NCBI GenBank assembly: GCA_003096255.1
Contig: PIXS01000240.1
Span: 1-7,268, forward strand
Direction: 5' to 3'
Source of the DNA: Candidatus Bathyarchaeum sp.
GTDB taxonomy: Archaea > Thermoproteota > Bathyarchaeia > Bathyarchaeales > Bathyarchaeaceae
Length of the DNA: 7,268 nucleotides
The notes under the pieces were generated by a model. It had not been told where the DNA came from and ran no database searches. It saw only the letters and a program-made list of their open reading frames with translations. Shown in pieces: positions 1 through 6,208 of this stretch (position 1 is the stretch's first letter; each line of letters begins with the position of its first letter). The translations under genes were made by a program, and so were the position numbers.

Positions 1-1
1 C

Positions 2-2869
2 AACGAAAAATACTTTGACTGGGTAGCGGTCCGAAAATACAGGTACCCTGAACCTAGTCATGGAAGCTGGGGAAACGAAAAGGAGGAGGCGCCGGCTGAT
101 GCTGAGGCTGGTTTTGAGGCAGGTGACACTTCAGAGTTCTGCGATACAGAAACTAGCAATGGTTCAATCACAGCTACGGATGCTGTTGCGCACCATGGCA
201 CTTACTCGTGCAAGTGTGACGTTAACGCGGACGGCAACGCTTACGCAGAAGGCTACTTTGACATACTTGAACAGGAGCCAGTTTACTGCCGAGGCTACTT
301 CAGGTTCAATCAGCTTCCCGAAACAAACAGAGACTACACAATAATCTCCTTCGAAAACACGGATGGACCAACAACACTAGGCTATGTTCAGCTTATTAAT
401 GATGGTGGAACAAAAAAGTGGAAGATTAGGCGTACAACAGGTGGAGGCGCAGCATACTCGACATCAACATCAAACATTCCCGCAGTCAACACTTGGGTTT
501 GTGTAGAGTTTGCTCACGGAGAAAACCTGGCCAAACTATGGGTAGACGGCGACGAGCTACTAACACACGCTGATGCAATAGACCAAAACATTGATAGAGT
601 TCATGTTGGAGCCTGTAGCAGTGACATGGACGCAGACAACACCCTAGAAATCCACGTCGATTGCATAAGCGTTACCGACGAATATGTTGGCGTTGAAACA
701 GACCTCGAAGTCACCAACCTGGCAGTCAACAAGGTAGCAACACTTGCGTCCGCCAAATCAAACAACATCATCTTAGAGTATGATTACGAGCATATAACGA
801 TTAGCGACTTGCATCTTCCAACAGAAGACATGCCATACAAAACATACACCGATTTAGACGAAGAATATGGTAATATCATATTCAAACATACGGGAGAAGC
901 AGACCAAGACCACCAGTATCCTCCTTATGACAAGGGCAGATTTGGAAACTTTTATCTTGTTATGGTCCAAGACCCAGAAAATAACAGCATTTATCAACCA
1001 ATAATCGCAACTGAGCGCGGCTTATGGGTTGAAAAGGACATTCAAACTTATGGTGTTGTGATGATTTCAACTGATCCAGTAAAAGCTGGTGGTGGCGGTG
1101 CTATCATGATAGGGCATGGCTTCACAGGTCCAACATGTCCACCCGAAATTCGGCTGTCCGAATCAGATTTAGTTAATCTTGTTTCTCACTCCGAGAACTT
1201 CGGTAATGCCTATTGGACTGGATACCCTACTAACAAAGATAACATTACCAATAATCCAGCGGACGACGAATTCAAAGCTCCAGACAACGAAAAGACGGCT
1301 TGGAAAATTGTGTGCGATGCTGACTGTAGTGGGGTGGTTTCAAGTCTCATACCTTTTACAGCTGGACCCGATTACACTTTAAGCGTGTGGCTTAAAGGCA
1401 ATGCTGAATCTGAAGGTGAAGTGGTAAAAATTGGAATTGTTGGTTGGGTTGAAGAAGCCGTTACGCTGACAACATATTGGAAACGCCACAAGGTCTCATT
1501 TATTTCACCTGGCACGAGCCAACGATACCTCAGATTTTACAAGGAATCTTCTAGCGGCACATACTATGCTTGGGGTACACAACTGACGCAAAGCAACATT
1601 TATAGGAGTTACGTTCCAACTACGGATGGACCAAATGCACCTTTTGATACATTACATATCACTGATCGTTTTGGCTCAAATCCTGCTAATATGGACCTTG
1701 GTAACTTAACTGCTAATCAAATCAACGTAGATGAAATCAAAACCAAAGCTGAAGGAACCTATGTTTGGGATCTTGCTAACATGCCAAATCAGGGAACAAG
1801 TGGTTATGTTCTTATGGCCCAAGGCCCTGGCAATGCCCCTGTATGGGCATCTGTAGATGGCGGAGGTCCACATACCCACGTTGCTGATGACATTACCTCT
1901 GGAACCTTCGATTATGATGATGTTTCCTTCGCTAACCAGAATATGAATCAAAGCGACCACCCTACATTTGGTAGTGTGACTGGAACATCAACGGATGCAG
2001 GGCTGAAAGCGGGAAATCCGAACTATTTTGCGGTTGGTATTGATGGACCCGATGTTTTTGTTACTTCGTTTGGTGATTACCACCTACGACTATCTACAGC
2101 TCAAAACAACAAAAATGTTGTAATTGCGCCTCACGGAACGGGTGAACTTGACTGCAACTGTAATGTTGACGCAAACTCCTATGGCATAGGCGGCACGAAT
2201 ATTGTAACTGCAGGCAGAGTCTTACAGAATGTTACCATGGATGCGTCCCTTCTTACAGGCTCAATCACAGTAGACGGCGGCGACGTGAATGTCAATTCTA
2301 ACCTCAGTGTGTCTGATGAATTGGATGTTACAGGGCTTGCGTCATTTGGAAACATCCAGTTGAGTGGTGAAGTTGCCTCAAATTTGGTTCCAAGTGGAAC
2401 AAGTGGAACACGATATTTAGGGTCATCCTCAAAAGCATGGAACTTCTATCTTGCCTCCGGCTACATTGGCAGTGCTAGATTCACGGCATATTGTGTTCCA
2501 GATAACTCTGGCGTAAACTTAGGAACGGCTGCTGACCCATGGAACGAAGTCTTCGCTCAAACATACAAGTATCACACAACAGGCGCTCTCGTATACTTTG
2601 ATTCCCTAGACGACTTGGGCATAATAAGAAATAGCAAATCTATGAAAGTAGTCGGCAACGACGGAATTGAAAGAGATATGGTTTCTCTGGAAGGCGGAAT
2701 GGAATGCGTACTAGCTGATGGCAGCAACAAGTTTGCATCGGCAAGTAAAGTCAACGGTTTACTCTTCGGTGCCATAAAGCAACTCATCGCCAAAGTGGAA
2801 GCACTAGAAGCCGATATAAAAAAAATTCCTAGAGAAAAAACAACAACAAAACAGAAGGGAGCAGCATGA
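2..2869 (+). CDS. Modular tail-fibre/adhesin-like virion protein, 5' partial
   Basis: The frame is open from the left edge to the TGA at 2867-2869 (955 residues visible), so the Met at 626 is internal and the true start lies upstream. Modules in order: residues 1-20 (FDWVAVRKYRYPEPS) resemble the C-terminal end of DUF2341. Residues about 37-228 look like a LamG/concanavalin-type beta sandwich. Residues 229-389 are beta-rich with a Gly-rich stretch (KAGGGGAIMIGHGF). Residues 390-540 match the carbohydrate-binding-like module common in phage tail proteins (SENFGNAYW, YTLSVWLKG, YYAWGTQL, SYVPT). Residues 624-662 carry linker motifs familiar from tail fibres (HVADDITSGTFD, NQNMNQSDHPTFGSVTG). 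Two Trp repeats span 801-870, and 917-955 form a Lys-rich coiled coil. There is no C-terminal membrane anchor, which favours a virion or secreted particle over an S-layer-type protein. Its role is probably host-cell or glycan binding. A tailocin or contractile-injection fibre is an alternative. Tail-fibre class is fairly sure; viral origin is inferred. Confidence 0.8.
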   Translation, partial: NEKYFDWVAVRKYRYPEPSHGSWGNEKEEAPADAEAGFEAGDTSEFCDTETSNGSITATDAVAHHGTYSCKCDVNADGNAYAEGYFDILEQEPVYCRGYFRFNQLPETNRDYTIISFENTDGPTTLGYVQLINDGGTKKWKIRRTTGGGAAYSTSTSNIPAVNTWVCVEFAHGENLAKLWVDGDELLTHADAIDQNIDRVHVGACSSDMDADNTLEIHVDCISVTDEYVGVETDLEVTNLAVNKVATLASAKSNNIILEYDYEHITISDLHLPTEDMPYKTYTDLDEEYGNIIFKHTGEADQDHQYPPYDKGRFGNFYLVMVQDPENNSIYQPIIATERGLWVEKDIQTYGVVMISTDPVKAGGGGAIMIGHGFTGPTCPPEIRLSESDLVNLVSHSENFGNAYWTGYPTNKDNITNNPADDEFKAPDNEKTAWKIVCDADCSGVVSSLIPFTAGPDYTLSVWLKGNAESEGEVVKIGIVGWVEEAVTLTTYWKRHKVSFISPGTSQRYLRFYKESSSGTYYAWGTQLTQSNIYRSYVPTTDGPNAPFDTLHITDRFGSNPANMDLGNLTANQINVDEIKTKAEGTYVWDLANMPNQGTSGYVLMAQGPGNAPVWASVDGGGPHTHVADDITSGTFDYDDVSFANQNMNQSDHPTFGSVTGTSTDAGLKAGNPNYFAVGIDGPDVFVTSFGDYHLRLSTAQNNKNVVIAPHGTGELDCNCNVDANSYGIGGTNIVTAGRVLQNVTMDASLLTGSITVDGGDVNVNSNLSVSDELDVTGLASFGNIQLSGEVASNLVPSGTSGTRYLGSSSKAWNFYLASGYIGSARFTAYCVPDNSGVNLGTAADPWNEVFAQTYKYHTTGALVYFDSLDDLGIIRNSKSMKVVGNDGIERDMVSLEGGMECVLADGSNKFASASKVNGLLFGAIKQLIAKVEALEADIKKIPREKTTTKQKGAA
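2402..2605 (+). repeat. Two Trp-containing ~34-residue protein repeats in the tail-fibre shaft
   Basis: Within the large protein, residues 801-835 (SGTRYLGSSSKAWN at the start) and 836 onward (SGVNLGTAADPWN) align with one single-residue gap. The LG pair and the Trp fall at the same spacing (L806, W813; L840, W847), giving a period of 34. Similar 'LG..s..W..ly' units are common near the ends of phage tail fibres and tailspikes, just before the chaperone or trimerisation region. The repeat is clear in protein but not in DNA, so it is old. The first unit is preceded by a small direct DNA repeat (AAGTGGAAC twice, 2392-2409). Confidence 0.6.
2857..2861 (+). promoter_or_regulatory. Shine-Dalgarno GGGAG for the small coiled-coil gene
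   Basis: GGGAG lies inside the last codons of the tail-fibre gene, 4 nt before the ATG at 2866 and 10 nt before a second in-frame ATG at 2872. The first ATG overlaps the TGA of the upstream gene (ATGA), which favours translational coupling from 2866. The spacing is a little short, so starting at 2872 (two residues shorter) remains possible. Confidence 0.5.
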
Positions 2870-3093
2870 AAATGGTAACAACACAAACTTCACAGGTTTC
2901 GCCTGAGATTCAACAACAAATCAGTGTCTTGAATGCGCGCATCAGTAACGCTAACCTTGCATACGGTGATTTGCTCAAGGAGATGAACAACACTTTCACG
3001 GCGATGACTACACTGATTGGTGAACTGCAGAAAGAAAACGCTGAACTGAAATCTAAAGCAAAGGATGGTCAGAAGAAGGCTAAGACTGCGTAG
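2866..3093 (+). CDS. Small coiled-coil protein coupled to the tail-fibre gene
   Basis: This gene encodes 75 residues with no recognised domain. The sequence is hydrophilic and helix-prone: residues about 13-66 show a heptad-like spacing of hydrophobics (IQQQISVLNARI, LLKEMNNTF, LIGELQKENAELKSK), followed by a Lys/Ala-rich tail (KDGQKKAKTA). There is no signal peptide, no membrane segment and no cysteine. It overlaps the tail-fibre stop by 4 bp, has an SD, and is followed 11 bp after its stop by a terminator-like hairpin, so it is the last gene of that operon. Its Lys-rich C-terminus loosely resembles the coiled-coil tail of the upstream protein. By position and size it could be a fibre-assembly chaperone or a minor structural partner, comparable in size and coiled-coil nature (not in sequence) to T4 gp57A. 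That role is an inference; the gene itself is well supported. Confidence 0.75.
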   Translation: MKMVTTQTSQVSPEIQQQISVLNARISNANLAYGDLLKEMNNTFTAMTTLIGELQKENAELKSKAKDGQKKAKTA

Positions 3094-3104
3094 GCTCTTT
3101 ATCT

Positions 3105-3136
3105 GAGGCTGAGTAAGCCTCTTTTTTCCTTTTTTT
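3105..3136 (+). terminator. Hairpin plus double T-tract ending the tail-fibre operon
   Basis: GAGGCT (3105-3110) and AGCCTC (3116-3121) form a perfect 6-bp stem with a 5-nt loop. They are followed directly by six T (3122-3127), two C and seven T (3130-3136). Archaeal RNA polymerase terminates at T-tracts even without a hairpin, so this site should end the transcript of the two upstream genes. It also marks a natural boundary between the virus-like genes and the cellular genes. Confidence 0.75.
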
Positions 3137-3159
3137 GTAGTAAAAACTGTGTTTTTGGT

Positions 3160-3171
3160 CGAAAGTAATAA
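3160..3171 (+). promoter_or_regulatory. Possible BRE/TATA promoter of the Lsm gene
   Basis: CGAAAG followed by TAATAA resembles an archaeal BRE plus TATA box. Its centre near 3168 would place initiation near 3194, about 15 nt before the ATG at 3209, leaving just enough leader for the AGGTG at 3198-3202. The TATA match is weak, so this is a positional prediction. Confidence 0.35.
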
Positions 3172-3208
3172 GAAGTTCTGTTTCCTTTTTAGTGGCTAGG
3201 TGATTAGG

Positions 3209-3634
3209 ATGTCAGTAGCTAAAAGAAAGTTCTTTGGAGAATTGGGAACCCTCGTTGACAGAACAGTCATGGTCATCACAGTTAACGGAAATAAATATAC
3301 AGGAACACTATCAGGCATAGACCCCGACAGCCTGAGCCTCTCACTAACTGACGCCAGAGACGAAAAAGGCAAACAAACACACAAAATATTCCTGAACGGC
3401 AGTACAGTCGCCGAAATCTTCACCATAGAAAAACCCTTCGACCTAAAGGCACTATCTGAACGCCTCGAAAAAGTCTTCCCAACAATGATCAAACTCTACG
3501 AAGCCAAAGGCTTCATCTGGGTCATGGAAAAAATCAAAGTAACAGACAAAGGCGTGGTAGAAGGTTCAGGACCAATAGCCGAACGAGCACAACGAGTCTA
3601 CGACCTCTTCGCTAAAGAAGCAGCATCTAAATAA
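3209..3634 (+). CDS. Sm-like (Lsm/SmAP) RNA-binding protein with C-terminal domain
   Basis: The product has 141 residues. Residues about 12-75 form the Sm fold: an Sm1-like strand run (TVMVITVNGNKYTGTLSGID) and an Sm2-like segment with the family's N-G core (IFLNGSTVAEIF, 60-71). Residues 77-141 form a second helical/beta domain (MIKLYEAKGFIWVMEKIKVT, then VVEGSGPIAERAQRVYDLF). That extra domain and the ~140-residue length recall the long archaeal SmAPs, of which Pyrobaculum SmAP3 is the studied case. Such proteins form rings that bind U-rich RNA; the target here is unknown. ATG 3209 is preferred to the in-frame GTG at 3200 because AGGTG (3198-3202) sits 6 nt before the ATG and overlaps the GTG. 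The 3' end overlaps the convergent PAC2 gene by 8 bp. Confidence 0.9.
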   Translation: MSVAKRKFFGELGTLVDRTVMVITVNGNKYTGTLSGIDPDSLSLSLTDARDEKGKQTHKIFLNGSTVAEIFTIEKPFDLKALSERLEKVFPTMIKLYEAKGFIWVMEKIKVTDKGVVEGSGPIAERAQRVYDLFAKEAASK

Positions 3635-4379
3635 ACCAGCGGAAATCCGCTTCCCGATCCTTTTTTTCTGCTGAAGAAGGAGAAACAACGCCGAAAGACT
3701 TGAGAATTTTTCCTGTTTCTTCTGCTGCACCGCTTAAACCCTTCATGTCCGTTTTCAGGTTTAGCATTTTGCGGAGAACATTCAGAACTTCTTGTGTTGC
3801 CACTACATCTGGGTACAAGCCTGCTGTTTCCGCTAAGAGGCAGAGTCCCTTCATGTTTCTTAGTTTGCATAATCCAACAAGAAGTCCTGCCACCCCGAAA
3901 ATGTGTCCTTTCATGACTTTGGCGCCAAGGTCCAAAGCTTCTTTTAGGGCTTCTTTGTCTGAGGCTGTGCAGTATATGTCTGGTTTTTCGATTTTTTCTT
4001 CCTTTTTTAGTCCACCTATGGTCAGGACGTACTTGCATCCAAGTTGCTGACTTATGTCCAAGATTTTTCCGCAGAGTTCATACTGTCCAACCGTTGTGAG
4101 AGCCTGTGTGTTGCCGTACAGGATGATCAGGTCTCTTTCCCCACCCTTTCCTTTATGATAGTAGAGCTGGTTTGTTGGAAAGTATGTTCCGCCATCGCCT
4201 GTGGACATGGCAAGGTCCTGGAACGAGGAGGATTGTATTTCAGCAAATAGTTTTGCTTTCAGTTCTTGGATAAGATGTAATGCTGCGATGTTGGCGACGA
4301 ATCCGATGCCTGGTAATCCCTCAATTAGCACGGGGTCATTTAGGACCGGTTTTTCGTATACTTGAATTTTGCATACCAT
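3627..4379 (-). CDS. PAC2-family protein, proteasome assembly chaperone homologue (PbaB-like)
   Basis: The product has 250 residues, the usual length for archaeal PAC2 proteins. Family features are visible in order: LIEGLPGIGFVAN (18-30), a strand and turn LIILYGNTQAL (84-94), LTIGGL (119-124), the Gly-rich GHIFGVAGLLVGL (158-170) and LLAETAGLYPDVVATQEVL (181-199), followed by a helical tail. In archaea, PbaA/PbaB members of this family help assemble the 20S proteasome or dock on it through a C-terminal HbYX motif. Here the protein ends in W-F-I, an aromatic variant of that motif. The ATG at 4377-4379 is preceded by AAGGT with 8 nt spacing. The gene converges on Lsm with an 8-bp overlap and is divergent from the DUF454 gene. 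The family is secure; the precise role in proteasome assembly is inferred. Confidence 0.88.
   Translation of the reverse strand: MVCKIQVYEKPVLNDPVLIEGLPGIGFVANIAALHLIQELKAKLFAEIQSSSFQDLAMSTGDGGTYFPTNQLYYHKGKGGERDLIILYGNTQALTTVGQYELCGKILDISQQLGCKYVLTIGGLKKEEKIEKPDIYCTASDKEALKEALDLGAKVMKGHIFGVAGLLVGLCKLRNMKGLCLLAETAGLYPDVVATQEVLNVLRKMLNLKTDMKGLSGAAEETGKILKSFGVVSPSSAEKKDREADFRWFI
3638..3667 (+). terminator. Hairpin and T7 tract after the Lsm gene, inside the PAC2 3' end
   Basis: AGCGG (3638-3642) pairs with CCGCT (3647-3651) around a 4-nt loop. A run of seven T lies at 3661-3667, 9 nt after the stem. It begins 4 bp after the Lsm stop and would end its transcript. Because the genes overlap, the same bases encode the last residues of the convergent PAC2 protein on the other strand. 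Confidence 0.55.
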
Positions 4380-4426
4380 ATCCGTTAACCTTCAGCGAAA
4401 CCAGCACAATTAAGAGACACCCTTTC

Positions 4427-4435
4427 GATATAAGT
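4427..4435. promoter_or_regulatory. TATA-like element in the PAC2/DUF454 divergent spacer
   Basis: GATATAAG (4427-4434) reads as a TATA-like box on both strands (CTTATATC on the minus strand). On the minus strand it would start RNA near 4405, about 25 nt before the PAC2 ATG with its SD. On the plus strand it would start near 4457, about 44 nt before the DUF454 ATG. The minus-strand use fits better. The rest of the 121-bp spacer shows nothing else I can name. Confidence 0.35.
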
Positions 4436-4500
4436 CGATTGTTCGAGAAAACGCCTAACATACTATTGAACATCTGACAGCTTCAAAGAAGTGTTGCATC

Positions 4501-4926
4501 ATGGAACAAGAATGTGATTTAATCAAGGACAAATCTTCTGGCAACAGGGTTGTTCGTGGATTCTTTTTTGTTGCGGGCACTGTTTCTCTTGTGGTTGGAG
4601 CTGTCGGGATAGTTTTGCCTGTTTTGCCAACTACGCCCTTGTTGCTGCTTGCTTTTGCTTGTTACTGCAGAAGTTCTAAGCGGATGACTCGATGGATTTT
4701 GACTAACAAGTATTTTGGGGACTACATCAGAAGGTACATGGAAGGAAAAGGCATTCCCCTCAAAACAAAGATTCTTGCATTAACTATCCTGTGGACCACA
4801 ATCTGTTTCTCGGCGTTTTTTATGGTTCACGATTGGCTGATAATTCAACTTGTATTGTTTGCTGTAGCAATCGGAGTAACAATACACCTGATCAGACTGC
4901 CAACTTACAGGGAACCCAAATATTAG
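4501..4926 (+). CDS. DUF454 / YbaN-family inner-membrane protein
   Basis: The product has 141 residues with about four membrane helices (about 19-36, 40-55, 88-107 and 111-131). It carries the hallmark of DUF454: the GIVLPVLPTTPLLLLA stretch (36-51) joining the first two helices, an amphipathic loop with RSSKRM and NKYFGDYI (69-76), then GKGIPLKTK (82-90) before the second helix pair. The family includes Escherichia coli YbaN and is widespread in bacteria and archaea, but no biochemical function is established. The ATG has no strong SD (only GAAG near 4488-4491). The first 17 residues are charged and probably cytoplasmic. The 10-bp palindrome AGCCGCGGCT (4925-4934) overlaps the stop but has no loop or T-tract. 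No functional partner is evident among the neighbours. Confidence 0.88.
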   Translation: MEQECDLIKDKSSGNRVVRGFFFVAGTVSLVVGAVGIVLPVLPTTPLLLLAFACYCRSSKRMTRWILTNKYFGDYIRRYMEGKGIPLKTKILALTILWTTICFSAFFMVHDWLIIQLVLFAVAIGVTIHLIRLPTYREPKY

Positions 4927-4976
4927 CCGCGGCTTAATGAAATCAACAGCTGGGCACATAAGGAGAGCCAGGTTAG

Positions 4977-4985
4977 TTTTATTAA
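4977..4985 (+). promoter_or_regulatory. Possible TATA box for the small two-helix protein
   Basis: TTTTATTAA is centred near 4981, which would place the transcript start near 5007, about 12 nt before the TTG at 5019. The leader would then be too short for a normal SD, consistent with none being visible. The match is modest. Confidence 0.3.
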
Positions 4986-5018
4986 CAAACTCGCCTAATA
5001 CATGAATTGGATTAGAAA

Positions 5019-5258
5019 TTGTTAGGTCTTACTGAACGTCAATTGCACTCTTTTGTCTTAGCGGTTCAGGGAGTGACAACAATTTTTTCTGCACTTTTCA
5101 TAAGTGTATACCTTCTTGGATTACGTGACCTTCCAGAAACTGTTGTTTATCATGCTGAACCAACATTCAGAACTGCACTTTCAGTTTTTGGAGTTTTGTC
5201 CATTATCCTTATTGCCCTAGCACTCATTCTTTCTTTTGTTGTAGCTAAAAAAGAATAG
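5019..5258 (+). CDS. Small two-helix membrane protein, TTG start
   Basis: The product has 79 residues and no family I recognise. Two hydrophobic helices (about 12-34 and 52-75) flank a short loop with charged and polar residues (LRDLPETVVYHAEPTFR), and the protein ends in KKE. The likely topology is a hairpin with both ends on the same side. The frame opens after a TAG at 5013-5015, so TTG 5019 is the first possible start; a later TTG or GTG would cut into the first helix. There is no SD. An out-of-frame ATG at 5002 makes a seven-codon frame that ends at 5025, across this start. The gene converges on the large membrane protein with 22 bp between stops. The helical pattern makes it likely to be real, but no function can be given. 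Confidence 0.55.
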   Translation: MLGLTERQLHSFVLAVQGVTTIFSALFISVYLLGLRDLPETVVYHAEPTFRTALSVFGVLSIILIALALILSFVVAKKE

Positions 5259-5280
5259 TTGCAATTATTTGATAGCTCTT

Positions 5281-6177
5281 CTATCTCTTTTTGTGAAATA
5301 ACAATGGAACCCCTATCAAGGGAAGTGATAGAACCCAAAGATCCATGTTATGCCCTAGAAACCAAGCATACCATGAGCTCCATTTTATGTCTGTTCCAAA
5401 CAGTAACCACATTACATAAATTACGAAAAAATACGATCCAATGGCTGTAATAATTGCCCCAATCTTCCGCAAGTCGATTTCTTCGAAAGATGTAAGGGAC
5501 ATAGATTTTTTGCTGAAATAGGCTGTGTACACTGTCAAGATTAGTAATCCAATTGTAGTTAATCCAAAGCTTATCATGTGGTCTGGGTAAGCTGTAACAT
5601 ATTCAATTCCTTTTTCAGTTAACGCAGAGGTCCAGTTTCCTGTGTTATTGAGCCAAAACATGAGAATGTAACTTGTTGCTGCAATTAAGCTCCATCTTAT
5701 AATTCCTTTTTCTGGTTTGTTTGGGTTCATGGCAAGAAATAGTTTGATTAAGACAATAGGGATTATTATCGATTCTATAATCACTGGAAAAAATGTTTCA
5801 ATTATGGAACCTAAACCCCAACTTGAAGCGCCCATGTTAAGGGCAATAAACCAAAGTAAAACAGGGAAAAGTGACAAAAGATAAACAGTCTCCCCTAAAA
5901 TAATCCATCTCACAGACATCAATACTTCAGATTTAGACAGTTCTCTTTTAACAAGAAAGAACGAGACAGTGATTGCTGCTATTAGTGCAGCCATTGTTCT
6001 AAATCCTAACCCGAACATTCCTGCCGTGTCAGTTAATGCTACCCAAAAAGTGAACTTGTAGATATTGAATCCGCCTTTGAGAAAATTGAAGCTGTTGAAT
6101 AAGAACCAAACTACTGAGACAATGAATAAACCGAAAATCAGTGACCAATTAACTTTTCTTTCAGTAGTTAACGGCAT
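5281..6177 (-). CDS. Eight-helix integral membrane protein of unknown function
   Basis: The product has 298 residues from the chosen ATG. About eight hydrophobic helices are visible: 11-33, 55-76, 91-113, 124-148, 159-176, 201-221, 239-260 and 272-294. No signal peptide, soluble domain or catalytic motif is recognisable. Polar residues that may matter are Asp50, Glu96, Glu127, Glu135, and two His at helix borders, H200 (YPDHMISF) and H276 (GHNMDLW). The His-in-helix pattern loosely recalls heme-containing membrane proteins, but the similarity is too weak to call. The frame extends upstream to an ATG at 6246, but ATG 6177 is preferred: a TATA box is centred 27 nt before it, and the extra 23 residues are hydrophilic and lie upstream of that promoter. 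There is no SD, consistent with a leaderless transcript. The gene is divergent from tgtA. Confidence 0.78.
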   Translation of the reverse strand: MPLTTERKVNWSLIFGLFIVSVVWFLFNSFNFLKGGFNIYKFTFWVALTDTAGMFGLGFRTMAALIAAITVSFFLVKRELSKSEVLMSVRWIILGETVYLLSLFPVLLWFIALNMGASSWGLGSIIETFFPVIIESIIIPIVLIKLFLAMNPNKPEKGIIRWSLIAATSYILMFWLNNTGNWTSALTEKGIEYVTAYPDHMISFGLTTIGLLILTVYTAYFSKKSMSLTSFEEIDLRKIGAIITAIGSYFFVIYVMWLLFGTDIKWSSWYAWFLGHNMDLWVLSLPLIGVPLLFHKKR

Positions 6178-6196
6178 GATATTAACATTAACTGGA

Positions 6197-6208
6197 TAAA
6201 ATATATTA
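6197..6208 (-). promoter_or_regulatory. TATA box giving a leaderless mRNA for the membrane protein
   Basis: On the minus strand TAATATAT (6201-6208) is preceded by an A-rich BRE-like GAAAAG. Its centre is about 27 nt upstream of the A of ATG 6177, the usual distance from TATA to initiation in archaea. Transcription should therefore begin at or within a base or two of the start codon. Confidence 0.55.

Noticed and set aside
60..344. 94-residue plus-strand reading frame rich in Arg, Leu and Thr
   Set aside because: It is out of frame with the long open frame running from position 2 to 2869, which has coherent domains, so this is a shadow of that gene.
626..628. ATG as the start of the large protein
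   Set aside because: The same frame is open without a stop back to position 2 and encodes a coherent LamG-like domain upstream, so this Met is internal.
2..2869. Diversity-generating retroelement target in the tail fibre
   Set aside because: No reverse transcriptase, no C-type lectin end and no near-duplicate template repeat is visible in the window.
3094..3208. tRNA-based attachment site at the presumed provirus edge
   Set aside because: I find no tRNA-like arm structure or partial tRNA 3' end here; the opposite edge is not in the window, so no repeat can be compared.
3598..4038. 146-residue Arg/Ser-rich minus-strand frame, and the plus-strand frames at 3700-4050 and 4044-4250
   Set aside because: All overlap the PAC2 gene, which has clear family motifs; their compositions are those of out-of-frame translation.
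4925..4934. Perfect 10-bp palindrome AGCCGCGGCT at the DUF454 stop as a terminator
   Set aside because: It has no loop and no T-tract after it, so a terminator is not supported; it may be chance.
5281..6177. Heme-copper oxidase subunit I-like protein
   Set aside because: Only two His sit near helices, and the multiple conserved His ligands and helix count of that family are missing.
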